Assembly: GCA_002687715.1 (NCBI GenBank)
Contig: NZBC01000026.1
Location: 1-52,342, forward strand
DNA from: Planctomycetota bacterium
GTDB lineage: Bacteria; Planctomycetota; GCA-002687715
Length of the DNA stretch: 52,342 nt
Direction of reading: 5' to 3'
Below, one piece after another: positions 16,700 through 25,150 of the stretch. A model generated the notes under the pieces. It searched no databases, was not told where the DNA came from, and was given only the letters and a program-made list of their open reading frames with translations. Position 1 is the first letter of the stretch. Every line of letters begins with the position of its first letter. The position numbers and the translations under genes were made by a program.

Positions 16700-17778
16700 G
16701 GCCAGCGGATCTTGCCCTCGCGCTCCCACCAGATGCGCCAGTCGACTCCGTCCTCCCCCAGGTCCTCGCCAACGAAGTTCGTCAGGACACTCCTCGCGGT
16801 CAGGGCCACCCCCCGCTCGGGGTCTTGCACGCCGCGCAGGAGGCTGAGCGCAGTGATCCGGCTCGGATAGAACTCCATGGTCTTGAGCTGCTGCACCTTG
16901 GGATCGGTCTCGAACTCGACGTCGAACGCCTTCGCGAGCCCCACGCCGAACGACGGGTCGAGCACCCGGGACGCGGCGCGGGCCGCCTCGGCCCGGACTC
17001 GGGGATCCTCATCCGTGAGCGCCTGCCGGAGAGCGTGGACGACGACCAATCGGCTCAGCCGTTGGATCGCCACCACCATGTCGTCACGCAGCTCGGGCAC
17101 GTCGTGGAGCGTGAGCCGGACCGCGATGTACCCGAGGACCCCGCGGCTCCCCGCGAGGGTCCCATACCGCAGGTAGGTCAGCGTCCGCAGCGGTTCGATC
17201 GCGTCCCGACCAGTCTTGATGCGGAAGGCATTCTGGCCGGACTCCCACCACGCGTTCCAAGGGTCGAACTCCATGGGAAGGTCCTGACCCGTCGTCTCCT
17301 TCAGCTGGGCGTGCGCCTCCTCGCGAACGACCCGGTCCTGGGAATTGAGAGCGTTGATACGGGTCCCGGCGTCCAGGATGGAGAACGCAGCATCCAGAGT
17401 GTGGATGGCCTCCTTGGCGACCCGGTCGACCTGGTCGACGTCGCTGTAACCCTTGGTGACCGGCTCCAGCGGATACCGCAACGCGAGATGCGTCAGCAGC
17501 GCCACGGCATCGGCACGCAGCAAGGGCACGTCGCTCAGCTCGACGATGCGGCCGCAATAGTGAACAGCGCGCCCCATTTGCGCGAGGGTGAGGACCTGCT
17601 GGTCGAGGATGCCCACCAACCCCTCGTGGATGAGCAACCCCGAGTCGAACACGGCGATATCCGCGCGGCCACGCTCGTCGAGGGAATCGTGGATGTCCCC
17701 GAGGTACTCCTCGGTGTCCTTGCAACCGGCGCCGAAGACGAGCAGCAGAACGGCGCACGAGGTCCCGAGACGGTTCAT
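16696..17778 (-). CDS. HEAT-repeat lipoprotein candidate
   Basis: A 360-residue protein starting with MNRLGTSCAVLLLVFGAGC. This is a signal peptide ending in a lipobox-like FGAGC with Cys19, although the -3 position is Gly rather than the usual Leu. The rest is helical with HEAT-type repeats, clearest at ALTDEDPRVRAEAARAASRVL and LLRGVQDPERGVALTARSVL. Two tryptophan motifs, FDPWNAWWESGQNAF and VDWRIWWEREGKIRW, resemble the W-xx-WW motif common in planctomycete HEAT-repeat proteins. The ATG at 17776-17778 was chosen over an upstream start 15 bases away because it gives the signal peptide. First gene of the coupled DUF366/flippase operon. Function unknown. Confidence 0.75.
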   Translation of the reverse strand: MNRLGTSCAVLLLVFGAGCKDTEEYLGDIHDSLDERGRADIAVFDSGLLIHEGLVGILDQQVLTLAQMGRAVHYCGRIVELSDVPLLRADAVALLTHLALRYPLEPVTKGYSDVDQVDRVAKEAIHTLDAAFSILDAGTRINALNSQDRVVREEAHAQLKETTGQDLPMEFDPWNAWWESGQNAFRIKTGRDAIEPLRTLTYLRYGTLAGSRGVLGYIAVRLTLHDVPELRDDMVVAIQRLSRLVVVHALRQALTDEDPRVRAEAARAASRVLDPSFGVGLAKAFDVEFETDPKVQQLKTMEFYPSRITALSLLRGVQDPERGVALTARSVLTNFVGEDLGEDGVDWRIWWEREGKIRWP

Positions 17779-17827
17779 GATCGGAATCCCCAAGTCAGAG
17801 CCCAGTTCGGTTGGACCTTATCCGACG

Positions 17828-17897
17828 GGAGCGCGGACCTCCAGGTCCGCTCCGAGAGCGAAGCCGGATCCAGAGCGGACCTGGAGGTCCGCGCGCC
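17828..17897. repeat. Inverted pair of REP elements (BIME-like)
   Basis: The forward copy at 17828-17850 has GGAG, one C, then an 8-bp stem GCGGACCT/AGGTCCGC around a CC loop. The inverted copy at 17875-17897 has the same stem around GG and a slightly altered foot (GCGCCC instead of GCTCC). They are separated by 24 bases containing GCGAAGCCGGA. The pair lies between the HEAT-lipoprotein start (17778) and the EboA stop (17935), in the only real gap of this region. It belongs to the family mobilised, I infer, by the RAYT gene at 29653-30315. Confidence 0.85.
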
Positions 17898-17934
17898 CGG
17901 AAGAGCAGATGGTCCACGACCCGCTCCGGTCGAG

Positions 17935-18681
17935 CTATACGATCTCCGCCAGTAGACGCTTCAACGCTTCCTGCAATGTCGGGTCGGCCTCGCGCCCCAG
18001 GCGCTCCGTCAACGACGAGGTCTCCAGCGCGCAGATCGCCGCGGTGTCGGGCCAGATCGGGCGGCCGGCAGCCTCGCGCTCGGTCATGAAGTCGAAGAGC
18101 GCCTCCGAGAGGGCGGGGTTACCCCGGGTCTCCCAGCCAAGGAGGCGCTCCTTCGGCGCGGCCATGAACGCGCACTTGAGGACGACACGGTTGTAGGCAT
18201 CGTCGTCGAGCAGGCGGGTGACGAGGTCGGAGTCGAGGTTGCCCGATTCGAAGATGACTTCGTCGTTGGTGCGGTGGGCCTCCGCCATCAGGCGGCAAAC
18301 AGTGGCCCCGGACTCGATGAAGGGCAGGGCCCGGAGAACCATGCGGCGCTCCTCGGCGTCGCCCTGGAAGTAGAGCTTCTCGAGGTGGCCGTCGACTGAC
18401 GGCAAGCGAAGCAGGAGGTCAGCGGCGAAGAGGTCGCAGACGCGCAGTGCGCCGAGATCCACGCGGCCGTCCCCGACGGGGACGATCCCGCCGTCGATCA
18501 GGTCGCGCGCCGTCTTGCGCGGCAAGCCCGCGAAGTGGACCTCCAGGAATGCGAGGCCGTCCGCATCGAGACGGTCCAGGTACTCCCCGCGGCGGTCGAG
18601 GTACTTCGGATCGACCATCGAGATGAAGGCGTCCTCGACGACCTTGCGGGGATCAGACAGGCTCACGATCCCAGTCTCCAT
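17935..18681 (-). CDS. eboA: EboA domain protein
   Basis: A 248-residue, mostly helical cytoplasmic protein that I recognise as EboA-like. The clearest stretch is EKLYFQGDAEERRMVLRALPF, then VIFESGNLDSDLVTRLLDDDAYNRVVLKCAFM and the closing GNPALSEALFDFMTEREAAGRPIWP. EboA is the first protein of the conserved eboABCDEF cluster, linked in published work to secondary-metabolite precursor export in cyanobacteria and nematode repulsion in Pseudomonas; its own biochemical role is unknown. The start is uncertain. The ATG at 18679-18681 has AGGA five bases upstream and overlaps the TatD-like gene by 29 bases. A GTG at 18666 is an alternative. Only the partner hydrolase of the cluster is present. Confidence 0.78.
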   Translation of the reverse strand: METGIVSLSDPRKVVEDAFISMVDPKYLDRRGEYLDRLDADGLAFLEVHFAGLPRKTARDLIDGGIVPVGDGRVDLGALRVCDLFAADLLLRLPSVDGHLEKLYFQGDAEERRMVLRALPFIESGATVCRLMAEAHRTNDEVIFESGNLDSDLVTRLLDDDAYNRVVLKCAFMAAPKERLLGWETRGNPALSEALFDFMTEREAAGRPIWPDTAAICALETSSLTERLGREADPTLQEALKRLLAEIV

Positions 18682-19555
18682 CGGGGTCCTGGCCACGGAG
18701 GACCGAGTTGCCGTCGAACAGCTTCTTGCGGTCCATGTCGGGTGGGGTGAGCCACTCGTCCTCGGAACCGCGACCGTCCCGGCCGAAGAAGGCAACCGGG
18801 TTCTTCCACACCAGCGTGTCGATGTCGTCCTCCGAGACGCCGGCCGCCTTCAGCAAGTCCACCGTTTTCGGCACCGAGAGCGGATCACTGACGCCCCAGT
18901 CGCACGCGCTGTTGACGACCATGCGATCGACGCCGTACTCGAGCACGATCTGGACCATGCGCTCCGGCGACATCTTGGTGTGCGGGTAGATCGAGAAGCC
19001 CTGCACCGCGCCGGTGTCGCGCGTGATCTTCACCGTCTCCTCGTTGCCGTGATCGAGCAGGACGCGGTCCATCTCGATGCCCGACGCCTGCACGATCTCA
19101 TGGCAGCGAATGAACCCCTGCCGCTTGTTGCGATGCGGAGTGTGGATGAGGATCGGGAGCCCGTGGTCGATGGCCATCTGGATCTGGGCCTCCATGCACC
19201 GTTCCTCGGTCGGCGTCATGTCGTCCAGCCCGATCTCACCGACCCCCACCACGCTGTTCTTCTCGAGGTAGCGCGGCAGGACCTCGAGGACGGCGTCGTT
19301 CACGCGGTCATCGTTCGCTTCGCGAGGGTTGAGCGCCATCGTGCAGACATGATGAACCCCGAACTGCGACGCGCGAAAGCGCTCCCAGCCGAGGATCGTG
19401 TCGAAGTAGTCGATGAACGTCTCCACGTGGGTTCGCGGCTGACCGAGCCAGAACGCCGGCTCGAGCACGACCTTCACGCCGGCGGCCGCCATGCGCAGAT
19501 AGTCGTCCGTGACCCGGGAGAACATGTGACAGTGGGGTTCGAAAATCCTCGTCAT
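18653..19555 (-). CDS. TatD-like amidohydrolase-superfamily metal hydrolase (EboB-like)
   Basis: A 300-residue TIM-barrel hydrolase. The N-terminal metal motif is present as PHCHMF (His8, His10), followed by VGVGEIGLDD (Glu ligand), GLPILIHTPHRNK and a late VNSACDWG (Asp ligand), the order found in TatD and related amidohydrolases. Adjacency to EboA suggests it is the EboB hydrolase of the ebo cluster; its substrate is unknown. The C-terminal tail (residues 265-300) is acidic and extends beyond the usual TatD length. It starts with an ATG that overlaps the LON-domain gene stop by four bases (ATGA). Confidence 0.85.
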   Translation of the reverse strand: MTRIFEPHCHMFSRVTDDYLRMAAAGVKVVLEPAFWLGQPRTHVETFIDYFDTILGWERFRASQFGVHHVCTMALNPREANDDRVNDAVLEVLPRYLEKNSVVGVGEIGLDDMTPTEERCMEAQIQMAIDHGLPILIHTPHRNKRQGFIRCHEIVQASGIEMDRVLLDHGNEETVKITRDTGAVQGFSIYPHTKMSPERMVQIVLEYGVDRMVVNSACDWGVSDPLSVPKTVDLLKAAGVSEDDIDTLVWKNPVAFFGRDGRGSEDEWLTPPDMDRKKLFDGNSVLRGQDPDGDWDREPV

Positions 19556-20238
19556 GCTTCGTCCTCCGACTGGCGGTCGCGCTCCAGACGCGAACGCAAG
19601 TCGTCGATTTCACTCGCGAGCAGGCGCCCGCGTCGTTCGACGCCCGCCGTCTCCAGCAGCGCCTGCCGGGTCCGGGGGTCGGGGATCAGGACCGTGGCCA
19701 GCGTGTTCACCACGGTGGGCAGGCCCCGCTCCTCGTCCTCGAGCAGGCGTTCCAACGGCACCCGGGCGTCGTCCTCGACGGCAAGCGGCACCAGACGCTT
19801 CACGGCATCGGTGATCCGGCGACGGATCTCGGCGGCGGTGTCGTCCCCCGCCACCGGGTCGTCGAGGATCTCGACGCGCGCGCGGCGATAGACGTTCTCG
19901 GGGAGTTCCTCGATCAACTGTACGCGGTGCAACCCGATCATCTCGATGTGGCTCGTCCCATCCTCGTGCGTGACGTAGTCGTTGACGCGGCCGACGCCGA
20001 GTACGCGGGTAAACGGCGGCGAGCCCGCCAGCGACGACTCGAATCCCGGCAGCACCTGGGGAATCCCGATCAACCCCGGGCCGTCCAGCACATCCGCGAG
20101 CATGCGCTGGTAGCGCGGCTCGAAGACGTAGAACGGCAGCCGCACGGCCGGGAACAGCACCGTGCGGGGCAACGGGAACATCGGTACGGTCAGCGTGCGG
20201 CTCAAGTAGCGCTCCGAAACTCGACGTGCACACATCAT
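19552..20238 (-). CDS. LON substrate-binding-domain protein
   Basis: A 228-residue stand-alone protein with the N-terminal substrate-binding fold of Lon proteases: MFPLPRTVLFPAVRLPFYVFEPRYQRM, then GVGRV and a long helical C-terminal half. It has no AAA+ or protease domain, so it is the short bacterial form whose role is unclear. The start could be the ATG at 20238 or 20235, or the internal ATG at 20181 just before the conserved FPLP. No good ribosome binding site separates them. It is coupled to the TatD-like gene downstream and lies 159 bases after pepA, with a hairpin between. Confidence 0.82.
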   Translation of the reverse strand: MMCARRVSERYLSRTLTVPMFPLPRTVLFPAVRLPFYVFEPRYQRMLADVLDGPGLIGIPQVLPGFESSLAGSPPFTRVLGVGRVNDYVTHEDGTSHIEMIGLHRVQLIEELPENVYRRARVEILDDPVAGDDTAAEIRRRITDAVKRLVPLAVEDDARVPLERLLEDEERGLPTVVNTLATVLIPDPRTRQALLETAGVERRGRLLASEIDDLRSRLERDRQSEDEA

Positions 20239-20307
20239 GCTATCAGGACCGCCCTCCGCAACCGGATCGTGTTCGTTGGCGATGTGGTTCGCATCAGCGA
20301 TGTAGAA

Positions 20308-20363
20308 GGAGAACCCGGGGACCCAGGAGCAGAAGACAGATCTGCTCTGATCCTGGATTCTCC
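20308..20363. terminator. Imperfect inverted repeat between pepA and the LON-domain gene
   Basis: GGAGAA at 20308-20313 pairs with TTCTCC at 20358-20363. Inside, CCAGGAGCAGA pairs imperfectly with TCTGCTCTGATCCTGG. This gives a long bulged stem in the 159-base gap downstream of pepA on the minus strand. It could be a terminator or attenuator within the minus-strand run; no T-run follows. Confidence 0.4.
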
Positions 20364-20397
20364 GTGGCCGTCCTGCCCCTCCTCTTCCGCGCAGCGC

Positions 20398-21879
20398 CTA
20401 CCGAGCAGCGCGTTCCTGCAGGAACCGCACCAACAACCGAACTCCGAACCCGGACGCCCCCGCACCCTTGGCGTACGGCCGCGACGGATCGTCGTACGCC
20501 ACTCCGGCGATGTCGAGGTGGACCCATGCCAGATCGTCGGTGAAGTGCTTCAGGAACTGGGCTGCCGTGATGGTGCCCGCGTTGCGCCCGCCGATGTTCT
20601 GGAGGTCCGCGGACCGACCCCGCATGGCCTTGTCGTAGTCGTCGTCCAGCGGGAGTTGCCAGACCCGTTCGTGGGTCGCAACACCGGCGCTCGAGAGTGC
20701 GTCCATCGCTTTCTGATCGGTGCCCAGCATGCCGGCCATGTGCTTGCCGAGCGCGACGACGACGGCGCCGGTCAGCGTCGCCAGATCGATGACCAGCGAC
20801 GGCTTGTAGCGCTGGGCGTAGCAGAGCGCGTCGGCGAGAACGAGACGTCCTTCCGCATCGGTGTTCAGGACCTCGATCGTCTTTCCGTTCATGGCCGTGA
20901 CGATGTCGCCCGGCTTCGTGGCCTTGCTGCCCGGCATGTTCTCGGCGGAGGCGACGATGCCGACGACATGCAGCGGCAGGTTCAGCGCGGCGACGGCCTG
21001 CATGGCGCCGACGACGGCGGCCGATCCGCACATGTCGTAGCGCATCTTGTCCATCTCGGTCGGCGGCTTCAGCGAAATGCCGCCGGTGTCGAAGGTCAGC
21101 CCTTTGCCGACGAGGCACACGGTCGGGCGCTTCGCCTTCTTGCCGTGCTCCATGATGATCAACTTCGCGGGCTCGGCGCTACCGCGGGACACGGAGAGCA
21201 GGCTGCCCATCCCGAGATCCCCCATCTGCTTCTCGCTGAGCACCCGGCACGTCAGGCCCGACGCGCGGCACATCTGGCGCGCCTCCTTGGCGAACGCGGT
21301 CGGAGTCAGGTAGTTCCCCGGCGCGTTGCCGAGGTCGCGCGCCAGCATCGCGCCGGCGGCGGCCGCCTCGCCCGACTTCGCGCCGGCGCGCGCAGCCGCG
21401 GCCTTCCTCGCATCGGTGAGCAATGACAGCCGCCATGGCTTGGCCTTCTTGGCATCCGACTTGAAGCGGTTCCAGCGGTAGGTGCCGAGCCGGAACCCGA
21501 CCACGGCGGCCTCAGCCGCGCGCTTGGCGTGGCCCGGAACGCTCTGCATTGCGATGGCAACGCGACTCGGCGGACCGGACGCCCGGGACGCGATGGCCGC
21601 AGCTCGGCGGATCGCCTCCTCGTTCACGTCGTCCGGATTGCCCAGCCCGGCGAGCACGACGCGCTTCGCCGGCTTTCCGTCGGCAGGGAGCAAGCTACGG
21701 ACTTCGCCCGCCTTGCCGCTGAACGCCCCGGCCGCCAGTGCCGAACCGAGAAGACCACCGGTCTTCTGGTCGAGCTTGCCGAACGGCACCCGCGCACCCT
21801 TCTTCTGCTTGGGCAGCAGCACCACGATTACGTCGGCCTTCGCGCTCTGCGGCGCGGTCGCCTCCACCTTCACCGCCAT
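20398..21879 (-). CDS. pepA: Leucyl aminopeptidase (cytosol aminopeptidase, M17)
   Basis: A 493-residue dimetal aminopeptidase that removes N-terminal residues, especially leucine, from peptides. The M17 active-site order is intact: VGKGLTFDTGGISLKP (metal-binding Lys and Asp), KMRYDMCGSAAVVGAM, and the signature NTDAEGRLVLADAL with its Asp, Glu and catalytic Arg. The N-terminal macro-like regulatory domain spans about residues 1-165. The start ATG at 21877-21879 has GAGGGAGA about eight bases upstream. It begins 13 bases after the MBL-hydrolase gene, so it belongs to the same minus-strand run. Confidence 0.95.
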   Translation of the reverse strand: MAVKVEATAPQSAKADVIVVLLPKQKKGARVPFGKLDQKTGGLLGSALAAGAFSGKAGEVRSLLPADGKPAKRVVLAGLGNPDDVNEEAIRRAAAIASRASGPPSRVAIAMQSVPGHAKRAAEAAVVGFRLGTYRWNRFKSDAKKAKPWRLSLLTDARKAAAARAGAKSGEAAAAGAMLARDLGNAPGNYLTPTAFAKEARQMCRASGLTCRVLSEKQMGDLGMGSLLSVSRGSAEPAKLIIMEHGKKAKRPTVCLVGKGLTFDTGGISLKPPTEMDKMRYDMCGSAAVVGAMQAVAALNLPLHVVGIVASAENMPGSKATKPGDIVTAMNGKTIEVLNTDAEGRLVLADALCYAQRYKPSLVIDLATLTGAVVVALGKHMAGMLGTDQKAMDALSSAGVATHERVWQLPLDDDYDKAMRGRSADLQNIGGRNAGTITAAQFLKHFTDDLAWVHLDIAGVAYDDPSRPYAKGAGASGFGVRLLVRFLQERAAR

Positions 21880-21892
21880 GAATCGGTCTCCC

Positions 21893-22741
21893 TCAAATCG
21901 TCAGGGGGTCTTCGCTAGCGCGGAAACGGCCGCGATCCTCGACCACGCGTACCGCGGGGCGTCCCGGGTCGTGCTCCAGAACGACGACCCACCCCGCCTC
22001 CGCGGCGCTGGTCAGCAACCGCCGCTTCTCTTCCATCAGCGTGCGTGGGCACAGGTCGTAACCCATCGTCCACGGAATGCTCACATGAGACGCAAGCGGG
22101 ATGACGTCGGCCGGGAACAGCACCGCACCTTCACCCTCTCCCGCACGGATCGTCATCAGTCCGGCCGTGTGCCCCTCCGTGGGGACCCCGAACACGCCCG
22201 GGAGGATCTCCGCCGCACCGTCCCACAGGATCAGGTCGGTCTCGAGCAGCGGCTCCCAGTGCCGGCGGAGGTAGCTCCGGCGCTCGCGAACGTTGGGCTC
22301 GCGTGCCGCTGCGAGGTTCGCCCGCTGGACGTGGTGGCGCGCGGTCGGAAAGGTCGCGACGGGGTTCCCGTCGTCACCTCGGCGCGTGACGCCGCCAGCA
22401 TGGTCGAAATGCAGGTGGGTCAGCACGACGTCGGTGATCGAGTCGGGCTCGACACCCGCTGCCTCCAACGCACCGACGACCCCGGGCCGGGACGACGCAT
22501 CGACGTCGTACAGGCCCTGCTCCTTCTCCGACCAGAGATTGCCGGATCCGGTGTCGACGAGGACGCGACGTCCATCCCCTTCGAGCAGCACGACCCGCAG
22601 GTCGAGGTCGATGCGGTGCTGTGCATCGGGCGGATAGGAGCGCTCCCACAACACGCGGGGGACGTTCCCGAACATCGCCCCGCCATCCAGGCGAAACCGG
22701 CCCGTCGTCAGCGCACGAACCTCGTAGGGTCCGGCGTTCAC
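21893..22741 (-). CDS. Metallo-beta-lactamase-fold hydrolase
   Basis: A 282-residue MBL-fold enzyme with the zinc motif THLHFDHAGG (His109, His111, Asp113, His114), a downstream GHTAG histidine and ADVIPLASHV. The pattern is that of the lactonase/glyoxalase-like branch, including the EGHTAGLM turn, but the substrate cannot be told from sequence. I chose a GTG start at 22739-22741, which overlaps the DHH-gene stop by four bases (GTGA). The frame runs upstream, but those residues are arginine/glycine-rich and clearly a frame-shifted reading of the DHH gene. Confidence 0.88.
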   Translation of the reverse strand: MNAGPYEVRALTTGRFRLDGGAMFGNVPRVLWERSYPPDAQHRIDLDLRVVLLEGDGRRVLVDTGSGNLWSEKEQGLYDVDASSRPGVVGALEAAGVEPDSITDVVLTHLHFDHAGGVTRRGDDGNPVATFPTARHHVQRANLAAAREPNVRERRSYLRRHWEPLLETDLILWDGAAEILPGVFGVPTEGHTAGLMTIRAGEGEGAVLFPADVIPLASHVSIPWTMGYDLCPRTLMEEKRRLLTSAAEAGWVVVLEHDPGRPAVRVVEDRGRFRASEDPLTI

Positions 22742-23802
22742 GCCGCCGGCTCCTCCGCACCTGCAGCGGCAGCCGCGTCCTCCTCCTCCGCCTCGACGAT
22801 GAGCCGCTCCAGTGCGTCGAGCACCGTCGGGATCGCGCGCGCAAGCCCCTTCTCGATGGTGCATCCGGCGGCGAAGCGGTGTCCACCTCCTCCGTTGCCC
22901 TTGGCAATCTCACACACGTCGATCCGGCCTGCCGACCGCATGCTGACCTTGGTCTTGGTCTTGGAGATCTCCATGAAGAAGGCGCCGACCTCCACGCCCT
23001 TCAAATGAAGGAAGTGATTGACGATCTCGAACGCGTCGCGCGGCGCGGTTTCATTGCGCTTGAGGAAGTCGAGATCCACCGACGTCCACACCAACCGCTC
23101 CTCCGCGACGAGGTTCAACCGGGCCATCAGCAACCCGAGGAATCGCATCTTGTTGAACGGGACCTGGCACGTCAGCTTGCGCCATACGTAGTGCGGATCG
23201 ACTCCAGCCTCCAACAGCTCGGCCGCCATCTCGTGCGCGGCCGGACTCGTCGCGCTGTACGCGAACCCGCCCGTATCCGACACGAGACCGACGTAGAGCG
23301 GCTCGGCGATCGCGACGTCGATGTCGGCGCCCAGGTCCTGCAGCAGTCGGTAGGTGATCTCGGCGCTCGACGATGCGTGGCAGTCGATGAGCTCCAGGTC
23401 GAAGAGATCGTTCTCGTAGATGTGGTGGTCGATGACGAGCTTCGTCGCCTTCGAGCGCTTGACCGGCTCCATCATCTTGCCGAGCCGGTCGGACCCTCCG
23501 ATGTCCGTCGCAACGATGACGTCCGCGTCCTGCACCCGCTTGAACTGGCGCCCCCCGCTGTAGACGTGGAACTCGCCCCTCTCGTAGAGCCAGCGCAGAT
23601 CGTGGGGCGCGGACGAACAGTTGATGACCCACGCCTCCTTGCCGCAGCGCCGCAGCCAGCGACAGAGGGCCAGTGCGGCGCCCAGACCGTCACCGTCCGG
23701 CGTGACGTGAGTCGTGAGGACGGCGGTCTCAGCCTCCCGGAGACGGGCCATGATGGCGTCCAGCTGATGCTGGCGGCCGCCGATCTCCCCGCGCGTGGGC
23801 AT
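22738..23802 (-). CDS. DHH/DHHA1 phosphoesterase (NrnA-like)
   Basis: A 354-residue protein of the DHH family, which includes NrnA oligoribonucleases and cyclic-dinucleotide phosphodiesterases. Visible motifs are HVTPDGDGLGAAL (His32, Asp36, Asp38), TDIGGSDRLG, the VIDHH motif, SDTGGFAYSATSP, and the DHHA1-domain GNGGGGHRFAAG. All manganese ligands appear present. The C-terminal 30 residues are acidic and alanine-rich. The ATG at 23800-23802 lies five bases after the thioredoxin stop. Whether its substrate is nanoRNA, pAp or c-di-AMP is not decidable here. Confidence 0.9.
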   Translation of the reverse strand: MPTRGEIGGRQHQLDAIMARLREAETAVLTTHVTPDGDGLGAALALCRWLRRCGKEAWVINCSSAPHDLRWLYERGEFHVYSGGRQFKRVQDADVIVATDIGGSDRLGKMMEPVKRSKATKLVIDHHIYENDLFDLELIDCHASSSAEITYRLLQDLGADIDVAIAEPLYVGLVSDTGGFAYSATSPAAHEMAAELLEAGVDPHYVWRKLTCQVPFNKMRFLGLLMARLNLVAEERLVWTSVDLDFLKRNETAPRDAFEIVNHFLHLKGVEVGAFFMEISKTKTKVSMRSAGRIDVCEIAKGNGGGGHRFAAGCTIEKGLARAIPTVLDALERLIVEAEEEDAAAAAGAEEPAA

Positions 23803-23807
23803 CGGAA

Positions 23808-24131
23808 CTACTGAGCGATCAGGGTTTCGATCCGCTCGCGAATCTTGTCCGGGAAGTTCCCGCTGATCTGGTCGACCTTCTCTCCGTTCTTGAAGAACAG
23901 GATGGTCGGGACGCTCATGACGCTGAACCGCGTCGCCAGGTCCGTACTCTCGTCGACGTCGACCTTTCCGATCAGAACTCGACCGTCGTATTCGGTCGCC
24001 ATCTTCTCGATCTCGGGCGCCAGCGCCTGGCACGGCCCGCACCAGGTTGCTCCGAAATCGATGACGGCGGGGCCAGACCCGCTGCCGATGTCCCGATCGA
24101 AGACATCATTCGTGATCACGACTGCGCCCAT
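23808..24131 (-). CDS. trxA: Thioredoxin
   Basis: A 107-residue cytoplasmic thioredoxin with the redox motif WCGPC (Cys31, Cys34), the buried aspartate in VIDFGATW, and the cis-proline loop MSVPTILFF. Length is normal for the family. It heads the minus-strand run (DHH phosphoesterase, MBL hydrolase, PepA). The ATG at 24129-24131 is the only sensible start. It could serve as reductant for NrdJ, but nothing here links the two directly. Confidence 0.95.
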   Translation of the reverse strand: MGAVVITNDVFDRDIGSGSGPAVIDFGATWCGPCQALAPEIEKMATEYDGRVLIGKVDVDESTDLATRFSVMSVPTILFFKNGEKVDQISGNFPDKIRERIETLIAQ

Positions 24132-24232
24132 GGTCGACGGCTCCAGTACCTTGGTTCGGACTGTGTTTCAGGCGGTTTTCGTACAGGTCGGAACCGCGAG
24201 ACCAGGATGCTAACAGGGGTCGGAGGCCCCTG

Positions 24233-25150
24233 CTACTCCTGCCCATCGCGTCCGATGAACCCGCGCGTCAGCTCGTCCGGCGGGCGTTCGTCGAACACGC
24301 TCGGTTCCGCCGGCGCCGGGAGCGGCTGCCCGATTTCGAAGGTGTGCACGGTGGATCGACTCCGCTCCTCCGCGATCCGGTGACCGTGGAGCCATGCGCC
24401 CTGGAGAAGATGAAGGAACAACCGCGGCGCGAACGTCGCGGCGCCCACCCACAGCCCCATGATCATCATCTGCCAGACCGCGGCGGGTAGCGGCGCCTCG
24501 CCCGCCATGACCTGGCCGGTCATCGTCCCGGGAAACGACACCAGGCCAACCGCGATCAACGAGTTGATGCTCGGAGCCGTCGCGGCCTTGAGCGCGGCCC
24601 CGAGCAGCGGCGCCGTGGCCTCCCGCCCCGTCGCCCCGAGCATGAGTCGGCCCTCGATCTCGGCCCGCCGTTCGGAGAGCCCGGCAAGAAAGCGTTCGCC
24701 GGCGATGGCCACGGCGTTCATCGCGTTGCCCGAGAGCATGCCGGCGAGGGTGATCGCGTAGCGCGCTTCGAGCGCACCGGTCCCCTTCACCACGAACGTC
24801 AGCGCGAACAGCACGAGCCCCACCACGACGGGCAGGATCGACATGACGGCCAGCGGCCAGATGCGCAGTCCCGGACCCTTGCCGAGGACACCGAGGGAGA
24901 ACAGCGCCGCCAGACAGCACATCCCGCAGATCACGGCGAGGACAAGGGCATCGTGCTCGAGCGTGAACAGGGGAACGAGCACGTACCCGATCAACGAGAG
25001 CTGCACACCGCCGCGGACGATGCCGTGGAGCAGGCGCCGGTCATCGCCGTTCCGCGCCGAGCGCAGAATGACCCACACGATGGCGAGCGGCACCGCCAGC
25101 CAGAGCAGACGCTCGGCCGGAATCGCGGGCGCGGAGAGGAGGGGAGTCAC
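24233..25150 (-). CDS. fetB: FetB-like ABC transporter permease (UPF0014)
   Basis: A 305-residue integral membrane protein with about seven predicted helices, of the FetB/YbbM family. The family blocks are GMLSGNAMNAVAIAGERF and GREATAPLLGAALKAATAPSINSLIAVGLVSFPGTMTGQ followed by VMAGEAP. In E. coli the FetAB pair exports iron under oxidative stress. The last 60 residues (after LFLHLLQGAW) form a proline-rich cytoplasmic tail of no known role. The GTG start overlaps the ATPase stop by four bases (GTGA). Confidence 0.9.
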   Translation of the reverse strand: MTPLLSAPAIPAERLLWLAVPLAIVWVILRSARNGDDRRLLHGIVRGGVQLSLIGYVLVPLFTLEHDALVLAVICGMCCLAALFSLGVLGKGPGLRIWPLAVMSILPVVVGLVLFALTFVVKGTGALEARYAITLAGMLSGNAMNAVAIAGERFLAGLSERRAEIEGRLMLGATGREATAPLLGAALKAATAPSINSLIAVGLVSFPGTMTGQVMAGEAPLPAAVWQMMIMGLWVGAATFAPRLFLHLLQGAWLHGHRIAEERSRSTVHTFEIGQPLPAPAEPSVFDERPPDELTRGFIGRDGQE

